Shown here one piece after another: positions 9,153 to 17,994 of a DNA stretch of 64,000 nucleotides. The DNA comes from JBMDXB01 sp048594975 (GTDB lineage Bacteria > Acidobacteriota > Vicinamibacteria > Vicinamibacterales > 2-12-FULL-66-21): NCBI GenBank assembly GCA_048594975.1, contig JBMDXQ010000125.1, forward strand, positions 1-64,000, read 5' to 3'. The notes below the pieces were generated by a model, which worked only from the letters and a program-made list of their open reading frames with translations, had not been told where the DNA came from and searched no databases. Position numbers and translations under genes: made by a program. How positions within the stretch are numbered: the first letter of the stretch is position 1; the number at the start of each line of letters is the position of its first letter.

Positions 9153-11027
9153 GTGAGGCCTACGGTCCCTCTGCTTCTCGTGTGCGCCGCAGCGTTGGTG
9201 TCGGGCGCCCAGAACCCGCCGGCCCAGGCGCCGACGCGTCCGCCCGAGAACAACGACCAGTCACTCCGGCCGCTGTCGCCGGAAGAGATCCCGCCGAACC
9301 TGAACTTCTACGCGATCGATCCGCTCTACCGGCCGGGCACACCGCTCGGGTGGTCAGCGACGCGAATCGAGGAGAAGCTCGATCGCGGCACGGTCGCGAC
9401 GTTCGCCGCCCGCGGACGGGTCTACGTCGCGTGGCGCCTGCTCGCGAGCGACGTGCGGGGCGTCGCGTTCAACGTCTACCGGTCGACGGCGGGCGGACCG
9501 GCCGTCAGGCTCAACACGCAGCCGGTGTCGAGGACGACGGACTTCGAAGACACGACGGCGCCGCTCGATCGGGAGAACACATGGTCGGTGCGGGCCGTCG
9601 GAAACGGCCGCGAGCAGGACGCGGGTTCCGCCGCTACCTTGCCAGCCAACCCGCCGGCGATGCCCTATCGCGCGATCAAGCTGAGAGAAGACGTCCGCAG
9701 CGTCGATCGCGTCGCGATCGCGGACCTGAATGCCGATGGCGCCTACGATTTCGTCGTCAAGCACCCGGCCGGCGTCATCGATCCCGGGCGGATCCGTCCG
9801 AGTCCCACTACGTACAAGGTCGATGCCTACGACGGACGCACGGGCGCGCCGCTGTGGCGCATCGACCTGGGCTGGAACGTGAATCAGGGGATCTGGTTCT
9901 CGCCCATGGTCGCGCGCGACCTCGACGGCGACCACGTCGCCGACGTCTGCCTCAGGACGGCGCCGTTAGCGGCGACGCGCGACCAGGCGTTCGACGGCGG
10001 CAAGGGCATCGTCCTCGAGGGACCCGAGTATCTGGCGTGCTACGACGGGAAGAGCGGAAAGGAGATCGACAGGGCCGACTGGATCGAACGCGGCAAGGTG
10101 ACGGACTGGGCGGACACGACCGGCAACCGATCGAGCCGCCACATGCTCGGCGTCGCCTACCTGGATGGAAAAACGCCCAGCCTTGTCGTGGTGCGCGGCA
10201 CCTACGGGCTGATGAAGGTGGACGCCTGGACGCTGCGCAACCGGAAGCTCGAGAAGCTGTGGCGGTGGACGAACGAGCGGGCGCCATTCAAGTACCAGGG
10301 TCAGGGACAGCACAGCATCAAGACCGGCGACATCGACGGCGACGGCTTCGACGAGGTCCTCAACGGCTCGATCGCGATCGACCACGACGGCCGCACGCTG
10401 TGGAGCACCGGGCTCGGGCACGGCGATCGGTTCTACCTGTCCGACATCGATCCGGACCGGCCGGGCCTCGAGATCTGGTACACGATCGAGGACCCGCACC
10501 CGCAGCACGGCGTCAGCCTGTGGGACGCGCGGCGGGGCCTCCTGATCTTCGGTACGCAGGAACCGACGCGCGACAACGAGGTCGGCGGCGGGCTGGCCGG
10601 CGACATAGACGCCTCGCGGCCCGGGATGGAGGTCTGGGCCAATCGGTTCTTCTTCACCGCCGCCGGCGAGCGGATCCCCGGCGACCCGCCACCGCTGAAC
10701 GAGCTGGTCTGGTGGGATGCAGACCTGCTGCGCGAGACCCTGTCGCGCGGCACCGTCGCCAAGTGGAAGGGGGCCTCGCTGACGCGCATCGAAGGCTTCG
10801 TGCAGCAGGTCGCCGACATCGCCGGCGACTGGCGCGAAGAGATCGTCACGGTCGTGGCCGGCGAACTGCGAATCTACAGCACGACCATTCCCGCCGCCGA
10901 TCGCCGCGTGACGCTCATGCAGGACCCGCTGTACCGCAACGACGTCACGCACCGCTCGATGGGATACCCGCACGTGCCGATGACGAGTTTCTTCCTGGGT
11001 GAGCGGCCGCGGCGGACGAGCCGATGA
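9153..11027 (+). CDS. Rhamnogalacturonan lyase family protein (PL11-like), exported
   Basis: A 624-residue protein with a signal peptide when started at GTG 9153 (MRPTVPLLLVCAAALVSGA). The beta-sandwich start contains LDRGTVATFAARGRVYVAWRLL and FNVYRS, characteristic of PL11 rhamnogalacturonan lyases. FG-GAP-like Asp/Gly-rich loops follow (DLNADGAYD, DLDGDHVAD, DIDGDGFDE), probably calcium-binding blades of the propeller. It ends with LMQDPLYRNDVTHRSMGYPHVPMTSFFLG, the family C-terminus. It should cleave pectic rhamnogalacturonan I in the periplasm or outside the cell. An upstream in-frame GTG at 9102 would add 17 residues and spoil the signal peptide. Confidence 0.85.
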   Translation: MRPTVPLLLVCAAALVSGAQNPPAQAPTRPPENNDQSLRPLSPEEIPPNLNFYAIDPLYRPGTPLGWSATRIEEKLDRGTVATFAARGRVYVAWRLLASDVRGVAFNVYRSTAGGPAVRLNTQPVSRTTDFEDTTAPLDRENTWSVRAVGNGREQDAGSAATLPANPPAMPYRAIKLREDVRSVDRVAIADLNADGAYDFVVKHPAGVIDPGRIRPSPTTYKVDAYDGRTGAPLWRIDLGWNVNQGIWFSPMVARDLDGDHVADVCLRTAPLAATRDQAFDGGKGIVLEGPEYLACYDGKSGKEIDRADWIERGKVTDWADTTGNRSSRHMLGVAYLDGKTPSLVVVRGTYGLMKVDAWTLRNRKLEKLWRWTNERAPFKYQGQGQHSIKTGDIDGDGFDEVLNGSIAIDHDGRTLWSTGLGHGDRFYLSDIDPDRPGLEIWYTIEDPHPQHGVSLWDARRGLLIFGTQEPTRDNEVGGGLAGDIDASRPGMEVWANRFFFTAAGERIPGDPPPLNELVWWDADLLRETLSRGTVAKWKGASLTRIEGFVQQVADIAGDWREEIVTVVAGELRIYSTTIPAADRRVTLMQDPLYRNDVTHRSMGYPHVPMTSFFLGERPRRTSR

Positions 11028-11559
11028 CGGCCGCGATCGCGAGTCGCCGTGGCGCTGATCGCCGGGCTTGCCGCGCAGCCACAAGAGATCCCGCCGCGCG
11101 AGATGGAGACACCAATACCTGATTCTGGACGTTCCCCATCACGACCGGCAACCGCCTGAGTGAGCCGCAGTGCCCAATTCTGGGCGCCCTACTTCTTCAG
11201 TCGATTACCGCTGCAGTGCCAGCACACTCGAGGTGATCCAGTCCGGGGCGTGGGATACGCCGAAGTCTCTGGGGTGCCGTCGATAGGCCGTGAGACCGGC
11301 TGAGCACGCGCGGGAATGGTGGCTGGTCGATCACTCGGCCGCCGACGCGACGGTGGACGTCACCCCGGAGACGGTCATCGGGTCAGCCCCGGCACCAGCC
11401 GCGGACGATCGCGGATGGCGGGGCTCGCTGGCGCTGCTCGCCATCGTGACGCTCGCGCTCACGGCGGCGGCGTGGCGGGTCGTCGTCGAGCGCCCGGCGC
11501 TCGCGCGTCTGTCCGTTGCCGGCGCCTGAAGGGGTTCGGCCGAAGGTTCGGATCGGCTC
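11028..11559. other. Intergenic stretch with only doubtful coding content
   Basis: About 530 bp with no recognisable gene. A 79-codon frame with a GTG start at 11290-11529 (+) encodes a peptide with one hydrophobic helix near its C-terminus and no family resemblance. On the minus strand around 11206-11283 a short frame ending SSVLALQR looks like the tail of a lost gene. Codon use is unremarkable, so this is best read as decayed sequence. Confidence 0.35.
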
Positions 11560-12324
11560 CTACCGCCGGGCCACCCATTCCATCCCCTCCTGGGCGATCG
11601 CCGGGGGAATCTCGTGTCCTCCGGCGAACTCGCGGAAAATGACGTGGTGGCCGCTCGTCCGGAGCGCGTCCACGATCGGACGGCTGCAGCGGTCGATCGG
11701 CAGGACCCGGTCCCGCGTGCCGTGCGAGATGAAGAACCGGGCGCTGCCGCGCGGCTGCCCCTCGACGAAGAAGCCCGGGGAGAACGCGAGCACGCGCCGG
11801 AACACGTCCCCGTTGATCAACCCCAGCGAAATCGCGTAGGTCGCGCCGTCCGAGAACCCGCCGATCGCGACGCGCGCGGGATCGACCGCCGTCGTCTCGA
11901 ACACGCGGTCGAGCGCGCGGCCGATGAACTCGACGTCGGCGCCGAACCGCCCGCGGATGGCGTCCCACGTGGCCGCGCGCGAATCCGGTGCGAGCACGGC
12001 AATGCCGGACTCAGAAGCGGCCACGCCAAGACGCCGCGCGATTCCGGCGCCGCTGCCGCCCGCACCATGCAACAGCACCAGCAGCGGCAGCGGGGCGGCG
12101 GCGTTCGCCGGCAGCTGCAGCAGCCCGTCGCGTGCCTCGCCGAGGCCGAGGGCGCGCGTCCCGGTCCCCGACGTCGTCACACCTTTCCGGGGACGCGCGG
12201 TGATGCGTCCCTGAGCGTGCGCGGTCCCCGCCTCGCTGCCGCTGCATGCGCCGCCCACGGCGAGAGAGGCAAGCGCGCCACCCGCGATAGTGGCAAAGCG
12301 GCGCCGCGTGAGCGATCCGCTCAC
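11560..12324 (-). CDS. Tat-exported alpha/beta-hydrolase (esterase-like)
   Basis: A 254-residue hydrolase with a twin-arginine start (SLTRRRFATIAGGALASLAVGGAC); Cys27 may be a lipobox cysteine, which would make it a Tat lipoprotein. The fold is shown by the oxyanion stretch LLVLLHGAGGSG (81-92), the nucleophile elbow GGFSDGA with Ser158, Asp205 in HGTRDRVLP, and His237 in GGHEIP. This resembles the phospholipase/carboxylesterase-dienelactone hydrolase group. The GTG at 12324 follows GGAGGAC and gives the Tat signal; the longer upstream reading is spurious. Divergent from the VWFA gene. Substrate unknown. Confidence 0.85.
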   Translation of the reverse strand: MSGSLTRRRFATIAGGALASLAVGGACSGSEAGTAHAQGRITARPRKGVTTSGTGTRALGLGEARDGLLQLPANAAAPLPLLVLLHGAGGSGAGIARRLGVAASESGIAVLAPDSRAATWDAIRGRFGADVEFIGRALDRVFETTAVDPARVAIGGFSDGATYAISLGLINGDVFRRVLAFSPGFFVEGQPRGSARFFISHGTRDRVLPIDRCSRPIVDALRTSGHHVIFREFAGGHEIPPAIAQEGMEWVARR

Positions 12325-12459
12325 CTGTCCTCCGGCCGGCCGGCCGTGCCCATCCGCTCGGGTCACCTTTCCCCTCCTGTGCGCTCGAGCGCTCGCGCCG
12401 CCGCGGGCGATCGCCGAATTGTGTCGCGTCGAGGCGGGGATGCGGGGCATTATACGGTC

Positions 12460-13386
12460 ATGAGACGCACCGCACTGGTGGCCGCGTGTCTCCTGCCGGC
12501 GTCGTTTGTGGCAGTCACAGGTTCGCAGGCTCCCGACGACGTGCGATCGCCCATTCAGATCCAGGCGGTCGCGGTCGACCGGCGCGGCCAGCCGGTGAGC
12601 GACCTGCGCCCAGCCGAGTTCGAGGTCTGGATCAACATCTATCAGGTGCCGATTCAGACGGTGACCGTCGTCACCCCCGCGAGCGAGCGGCGCCGCGCAT
12701 TCGTCCTGCTCCTCGACGACCTGGCGGCGGGCCCGGCACTCGCCATGCACGTCAAGGAGGCGGCGCGCCGTTTCGTCGCGAAGATGAGCCCGGGAGACGA
12801 GATGGCCGTCGTCCCGCTGAACGGCGGGGCCGCCAAGAGCGGCGATGACCGTGGGCGGCTGCTGCGCGCGATCGACGCCTACAATGGGCTCACGGCCGGG
12901 ATGCTCCCGTTCGACCGGCTCGGCGAGCACGTTCTGAACACGTTCGAATCCCTCTCGCGGCAGTTCTCGGAGGTGGCGGGCAGGAAGGTGTTCGTCGGCA
13001 TAGGCAGCGGATGGGTGTTCGACACCCCGGTTCCTCCTCCGATGGTCGGCCGCGACGTGCGCCAGGAATGGGGCCGGGCGATGCGCGCGCTGGCCCTCGC
13101 CAACGCGACCGTGTACGTCATCGATCCGGGCGGCGTGGGCACCGCGCCGTTCGCGACGGAGGGCGCCGCCGGGTTCGCGCGCGAGACCGGCGGCCACGCC
13201 TTCATGAACAGCAACGACCACGACGCCGCCGTCGATCGCATCCTGCAGGAGACGTCGAACCACTACGTGCTCCAGGTCGCCGACCCGCCGATCGGCCGCA
13301 AAGCGGATCTTCGTGAGCTCGACGTGCGGGTCACGAGGCCAGGCGTCACCGTTCGAGCGCGGCGATGGATTCCGGGTATCAGATGA
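12460..13386 (+). CDS. VWFA-related acidobacterial-type secreted protein
   Basis: A 308-residue exported protein with a signal peptide (about 1-22). It shows the layout of the VWFA-related family expanded in acidobacteria: an N-terminal beta domain (IQIQAVAVDRRGQPVSDLRPAEFEVW), then a von Willebrand A-like Rossmann domain (RAFVLLLDDLAAGPA ... GDEMAVVPL ... RKVFVGIGSGWVFD). The MIDAS motif is degenerate (LLDDLAAG instead of DxSxS), so metal-dependent binding is doubtful. The function of the family is not established. The nearest downstream genes (ADOP prefix and permease) start 130 bp away. Confidence 0.85.
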   Translation: MRRTALVAACLLPASFVAVTGSQAPDDVRSPIQIQAVAVDRRGQPVSDLRPAEFEVWINIYQVPIQTVTVVTPASERRRAFVLLLDDLAAGPALAMHVKEAARRFVAKMSPGDEMAVVPLNGGAAKSGDDRGRLLRAIDAYNGLTAGMLPFDRLGEHVLNTFESLSRQFSEVAGRKVFVGIGSGWVFDTPVPPPMVGRDVRQEWGRAMRALALANATVYVIDPGGVGTAPFATEGAAGFARETGGHAFMNSNDHDAAVDRILQETSNHYVLQVADPPIGRKADLRELDVRVTRPGVTVRARRWIPGIR

Positions 13387-13516
13387 CGCGTGTCGCGTGA
13401 GACGGGTCAGGTTCCTACTCCCGACGGCCGACTCCCAGACGTGACGGAACCGGCAATTCCCCATGCCATCCACGCGGTCACGCGCATCCTGCGTCCCGCT
13501 GAGTGAGGGAGCGCCC

Positions 13517-13696
13517 ATGAGCTGGTCCCGGTTCTTCCGCCGGCGCTACTGGGACAAGGTGCGCGCCCGCGCGCTGCGAGACTATCTCGCCCACGAGATC
13601 GACGACAACATCGCGCGCGGCATGACGCCGGAGTCGGCCGCGACGGCCGCATGCCGACGGCTGGGCACCACGACGCGCATCCGCGAGGAGATCTAA
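13517..13696 (+). CDS. ADOP permease prefix domain, separated by an in-frame stop
   Basis: A 59-residue soluble peptide, MSWSRFFRRRYWDK ... IDDNIARGMTPESAATAACRRLGTTTRIREEI, which is the complete prefix domain normally fused to the N-terminus of ADOP permeases (compare residues 1-80 of the copy at 1766). It stops at TAA 13694-13696; one codon later, in the same frame, is the ATG of the permease. In fused homologues a REEIYRMN-type junction is usual, so a single substitution to TAA would explain the split. It may still be expressed as a separate peptide. Confidence 0.7.
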   Translation: MSWSRFFRRRYWDKVRARALRDYLAHEIDDNIARGMTPESAATAACRRLGTTTRIREEI

Positions 13697-13699
13697 CCC

Positions 13700-16207
13700 A
13701 TGAACACGCTCCCGTTCGTCGAGACGTTCTGGCAGGACCTGCGCTACGGCCTGCGCCTGCTCGCCACGAACCGGACGTTCGCCACCGTCGCGATCCTGAC
13801 GCTCGCGCTCGGGACCGGCGCCAACGCGGCAATCTTCCATCTGGTGAACGCCGTGCGGATGCGCGCGCTGCCGGTGGAGCGGCCGCACGAACTGGTGTCG
13901 ATCGGCATCGAGACGCAGGGGAAAGGACGGATGGGACGGTCTCTGGGCCGCCGGCCGTACTTCTCCGAACCGCTGTGGCAGGAAATCCGCGGGCGGCAGC
14001 AGGCCTTCTCGCAGATCTTTGCGTGGGGAATCACGACGTGGAACGTCGCTACCGACGGACAGTACCGACCGGTGCAGGGCCTCTACGTCAGCGGCGGCTT
14101 CTTCGAGGCGCTCGGCGTTCGGCCGCACCTCGGCCGCGTGCTGAGCGACGCGGACGATCGGAAGGGCTGCGGCGCGCCAGGCGCCGTCCTCACATTCGCC
14201 TTCTGGCAGTCGCGCTACGGCGGCACCCCGTCGGCCGTGGGCCAGACGATCGTGCTCGACAACCGGCCGTTCGAGATCGTCGGCGTCACGCCATCGACGT
14301 TCTTCGGGGTCGAGGTCGGCCGCACGTTCGACGTCGCACTTCCGCTGTGCGCCGAACCGATCTTCCGCGGCGAAGAGAGCGCCCTCGGCAAGCCGGACCA
14401 CTGGTTTCTGGACGTGATGGGACGCCTCCCGCCGGGCTGGAGCCTGGAGCGGGCGTCCGCACACCTCGCCGCCATCTCGCCGGCCGTCTTCCAGGCGACC
14501 GTGCCACCGCGCTACGACGCGAAGGCCGCCGGGCTCTACCGGGCGTTCACGCTGCTGACCACGCCGGCCGGCACCGGCGTTTCCGGGCTGCGCCGGGCCT
14601 ACCAGGCACAGTTGTGGATTCTGCTGGCCGCCACCGGGCTCGTGCTCCTGATCACGTGCGCCAACCTGGCGAACCTGATGCTGGCCCGCGCGACCGCACG
14701 CGAACGCGAGGTCGCCGTGCGGCTCGCGATCGGCGCGTCCCGCCGCCGCATCGTCCGGCAGATGCTTTCGGAGAGCCTGCTGATCGCCAGCGGTGGCGCG
14801 CTCGGCGGATTGCTGCTGGCGCGGTGGATGAGCGGTGCGCTCGTCGCCTTCCTGAGCAGCGAGAACAACCGGCTCTTTCTCGATCTCGCGCCCGACTGGC
14901 GCGTCTTCGCCTTCATCGCCACCGTGGCGGTGGCGGCGGCGCTGCTCTTCGGCCTCAGCCCGGCGCTCAAGGCCACCGGCACGGATCCGGGCAAGGCGAT
15001 GCAGGCCGGCGGCCGGTCGTCAAGCGATTCACGCGAGCGGTTCGCGCTCCGGCGGACGCTCGTTGTCCTGCAAGTGGCGCTGTCGCTGGTGCTCGTCGTC
15101 GGCGCGCTGCTGTTCGGCCGCAGCCTCCGGAACCTCGTGACGCTCGACCCGGGCTTCCGGCAGGACGGTATCGTCGCCGTCAACGTCGACGTCCGCCACT
15201 CGGCCGTGGACGAGACGGCGCGCGCGCAGGCCTACAAGCGGCTGATGGACGCAATCCGGGCCGTCCCCGGCGTTCAACACGCGGCCGAAGCCTCGATCGC
15301 GCCGATGAGCGGCTCCGGCTGGAACCAGAGCGTCGTCATCGACGGGCAGCTCAGAGACGGCATCGTCAACATGAACCGCGTCGGCGAGGATTACTTCCGC
15401 GCCATGGAGACGACGCTGATCGCCGGCCGTCCGTTCGGGCCGCAGGATCGTCCGGGCGCGCCGGAAACGGCCATCGTCAACGAGTCGTTCGCGCGGAAAC
15501 ACTTCAGCGGCGCAAACCCGCTCGGCCGGACGTTTCAGATCGACATGGCCCCGGGCGAACCGCGGCCGCACTATCACATCGTCGGCTACGTGGAGGACAC
15601 GAAGTACACCGACCTCAGGGAGCCCTTCACACCGATCGCCTACCTGGCGGCAGCGCAGGAGACGGCCCACGGTCCGTATCTCGACCTGATCGTCCGGACC
15701 GATCTGCCGTTGACATCGATTACGGCGGCCCTCACCCGCTCGGTGCGGGAGGTCGTGCCGAACGCGACCGTGGCGAGCGAGACGCTGCGCGACTACGTGC
15801 GCGATTCGCTGGCGATCGAACGGCTGATGGCGTCGCTCTCGAGTTTCTTCGGACTGCTGGCGCTGCTCATCGCGAGCATCGGCCTGTACGGGGTCATGTC
15901 GTACCAGGTCACTCGGCGGAAGGTGGAGATCGGCATCCGCATGGCGCTCGGCGCCGATCCGGCAGCGGTGGTGCGCATGGTGTTGTCGGAATCCGGCCTG
16001 CTGCTGACCGCCGGCCTCGTTGCCGGAGCCGGGCTCGCGGTCGCGGCATCGCGCTACGCCCGGACCCTGCTCTTCGGCCTCGAACCGTCGGATCCGGCCT
16101 CGTTCGCGATGGCGGTCGCCGTCCTGGCGCTGGTCAGCCTGGTGGCGGCGTGGATCCCGGCGCGCCGCGCGTCGCGCGTGCCGCCGATCGTCGCGTTGCG
16201 CGATTGA
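13700..16207 (+). CDS. ADOP-family FtsX/MacB-like permease
   Basis: An 835-residue membrane protein opening MNTLPFVETFWQDLRYGLRLL, then the hallmark LTLALGTGANAAIFHLVN helix, a MacB-type periplasmic domain, an FtsX triple helix with VRLAIGASRRRIVRQMLSESLL (around 340-360), a second helix-periplasmic-FtsX unit with YQVTRRKVEIGIRMALGAD, and the C-terminus ASRVPPIVALRD. Duplicated unit, no ATPase neighbour: ADOP. It follows its own prefix domain in the same frame after one stop codon. The next gene begins 16 bp after its end, so the exonuclease may be cotranscribed. Substrate unknown. Confidence 0.93.
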   Translation: MNTLPFVETFWQDLRYGLRLLATNRTFATVAILTLALGTGANAAIFHLVNAVRMRALPVERPHELVSIGIETQGKGRMGRSLGRRPYFSEPLWQEIRGRQQAFSQIFAWGITTWNVATDGQYRPVQGLYVSGGFFEALGVRPHLGRVLSDADDRKGCGAPGAVLTFAFWQSRYGGTPSAVGQTIVLDNRPFEIVGVTPSTFFGVEVGRTFDVALPLCAEPIFRGEESALGKPDHWFLDVMGRLPPGWSLERASAHLAAISPAVFQATVPPRYDAKAAGLYRAFTLLTTPAGTGVSGLRRAYQAQLWILLAATGLVLLITCANLANLMLARATAREREVAVRLAIGASRRRIVRQMLSESLLIASGGALGGLLLARWMSGALVAFLSSENNRLFLDLAPDWRVFAFIATVAVAAALLFGLSPALKATGTDPGKAMQAGGRSSSDSRERFALRRTLVVLQVALSLVLVVGALLFGRSLRNLVTLDPGFRQDGIVAVNVDVRHSAVDETARAQAYKRLMDAIRAVPGVQHAAEASIAPMSGSGWNQSVVIDGQLRDGIVNMNRVGEDYFRAMETTLIAGRPFGPQDRPGAPETAIVNESFARKHFSGANPLGRTFQIDMAPGEPRPHYHIVGYVEDTKYTDLREPFTPIAYLAAAQETAHGPYLDLIVRTDLPLTSITAALTRSVREVVPNATVASETLRDYVRDSLAIERLMASLSSFFGLLALLIASIGLYGVMSYQVTRRKVEIGIRMALGADPAAVVRMVLSESGLLLTAGLVAGAGLAVAASRYARTLLFGLEPSDPASFAMAVAVLALVSLVAAWIPARRASRVPPIVALRD

Positions 16208-16223
16208 GCGTCCGGCGATTGCG

Positions 16224-17117
16224 ATGGAGATCCACCTCGTCGACGGGACCTACGAGCTCTTCCGCCATTACTATGCCCTGCCCCCGGCCGCCGACGCCGA
16301 CGGCAGGGAGACCGCGGCGGTCCGAGGGGTTCTCGCTTCGATCCTCGGTCTCGTGAGCCGCGGCGCGACCCACCTCGGCGTAGCCACCGACCACGTCATC
16401 GAGTCGTTCCGCAACCGGCTGTGGCCCGGGTACAAGACCGGCGACGGCGTCGAGCCGGCCCTGCTCGCGCAGTTCCCGCTGCTCGAGGACGCGTTGCGTG
16501 CGATGGGTGTGAGGGTGTGGGCGATGGTCGAATACGAGGCGGATGACGCGCTGGCGGCGGCGGCCGCGCGCGCCGCGGCCGACCCGGCGGTCGACCGGGT
16601 CGTCATCTGCACACCCGACAAGGATCTGGCGCAGTGCGTGTGCGGCACGCGCGTCGTCCAGTTGAACCGCCGGACCGGCGTGGTGCTCGACGAAGCGGCA
16701 GTGATGAGGAAGTTCGGCGTGCCGCCGCCGTCGATTCCTGACTACCTCGCGCTCGTCGGCGATGCCGCCGACGGCTATCCCGGGCTGCCTGGCTGGGGAG
16801 CGAAGTCCACCGCCGCGGTGCTCGCCCGGTTCGGGAGGCTCGAAGGCATCCCGCGCGACTGGCGTGACTGGCACGTCAATGCGAGAAGCGCTGCAGCGCT
16901 GGCTGCCACGCTCGAGCGCGATCGCGACCGCGCCTGGCTCTTCAGGGACTTGGCGACGCTGCGGACCGACGTCGGCGTCTTCGACTCGGTGGAGGAGCTG
17001 CGATGGACGGGACCGACGGCGGAGTTCGCGCCGCTCGCTGCCCGCCTGGAAGCCGCGCAGCCGGCTGCTGGCCTCCTGAATGGACACCGCAGATCGCAAA
17101 CAGAGGATCGGAGCTGA
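16224..17117 (+). CDS. 5'-3' exonuclease (PolA N-terminal/FEN-type)
   Basis: A 297-residue protein matching the stand-alone 5'-nuclease domain of bacterial Pol I. It opens EIHLVDGTYELFRHYYALP and has the acidic metal-site segments YEADDALAAAA and CTPDKDLAQCV, and the helix-hairpin-helix region IPDYLALVGDAADGYPGLPGWGAKSTAAVL. It should act on 5' flaps or RNA primers. No polymerase domain follows; the frame ends in a short polar tail. The ATG at 16224 fits the family start. It lies 16 bp after an ADOP gene, an arrangement with no evident functional link. Confidence 0.9.
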   Translation: MEIHLVDGTYELFRHYYALPPAADADGRETAAVRGVLASILGLVSRGATHLGVATDHVIESFRNRLWPGYKTGDGVEPALLAQFPLLEDALRAMGVRVWAMVEYEADDALAAAAARAAADPAVDRVVICTPDKDLAQCVCGTRVVQLNRRTGVVLDEAAVMRKFGVPPPSIPDYLALVGDAADGYPGLPGWGAKSTAAVLARFGRLEGIPRDWRDWHVNARSAAALAATLERDRDRAWLFRDLATLRTDVGVFDSVEELRWTGPTAEFAPLAARLEAAQPAAGLLNGHRRSQTEDRS

Positions 17118-17317
17118 CCGCGTACCCGGACCCGGGTCAGATCTCGATTCTGGAGCCCCGAAACCTGAGGCCTGACCTCGCAGCGTTGATCTCCGGCGCG
17201 CCCCGGGATCTGCCCCGGGCCGGTTTTCGGCCTGTGGCCCGCGTCGTGCTACCATGGAGTCCTTCCCCAGCCCCCAGCTCCACGGATGCACACGCACGCC
17301 TTCGGAGGGGTGTGACC

Positions 17318-17878
17318 ATGTCCCAGGATCCACCGGTTGACTACTACGAGGTGCTGCAGGTCAGCCAGAACGCCGATCTCGACACAATCCATCGCGTCTA
17401 CCGGTATCTGGCGCAGCGGTTCCATCCCGATAACCTCGAGACGGGCAACGACAAGCGGTTCCGCGAGATCCTGGAGGCCTACACGGTCGTCAGCGATCCC
17501 GAGCGGCGCGCCCGCTACGACATCCATTACCAGCGGCAGCGCAACGAACGGTGGCGGCTCGTCACCGCCGGGGCGAAGGCGGAGAACGACTTCGAACTGG
17601 AGCAGGTCGTCAGGCTCACCCTGCTGGAGGCGCTCTACACCAAGCGCCGCCTCGACCCCGACTCGCCGTCAATCTACGTCGCGGACCTGGAATCGCTCAC
17701 CGGCCGACCGCGCGAGCACCTGGTGTTCACCGTCTGGTACCTGCAGCAGCGCAAGTTCATCACCCGTGACGACAACTCGCGTCTGATGATCACCGCCGAC
17801 GGCGTCGATCACCTCGAGCAGAACTATCACGTGAACCTGCAGCGCAAACGGCTGCAGGCAGTGAACGTCCCGGCGTAA
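17318..17878 (+). CDS. J-domain (DnaJ-like) protein
   Basis: A 186-residue protein. Residues 8-72 form a J domain (DYYEVLQVSQNADLDTIHRVYRYLAQRFHPDN ... SDPERRARYD) with the essential HPD at 36-38, so it should stimulate an Hsp70 ATPase. There is no G/F-rich region or zinc finger. The C-terminal part (about 90-180; VVRLTLLEALYTKRR ... LEYLTG-like ... VFTVWYLQQRKFI) looks like a winged-helix fold and is unlike DnaJ substrate-binding domains, suggesting a class III co-chaperone with a dedicated client. No chaperone gene lies nearby. Confidence 0.87.
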   Translation: MSQDPPVDYYEVLQVSQNADLDTIHRVYRYLAQRFHPDNLETGNDKRFREILEAYTVVSDPERRARYDIHYQRQRNERWRLVTAGAKAENDFELEQVVRLTLLEALYTKRRLDPDSPSIYVADLESLTGRPREHLVFTVWYLQQRKFITRDDNSRLMITADGVDHLEQNYHVNLQRKRLQAVNVPA

Positions 17879-17994
17879 CGGACCTGCCTCCCGCGCGTAC
17901 TGGTGAATTCGAACGGGCGTTGGCCGTGCTCTTCCTCAGGTGGGGGGACAGATGGCGGTCACCGCCTTCCACTTTCCATCTACCATTTGCCCTC

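Noticed and set aside
11560..13518. A 652-codon version of the Tat hydrolase
   Set aside because: The upstream part is antisense to the VWFA gene; the twin-arginine start at 12324 with a ribosome-binding site is convincing.
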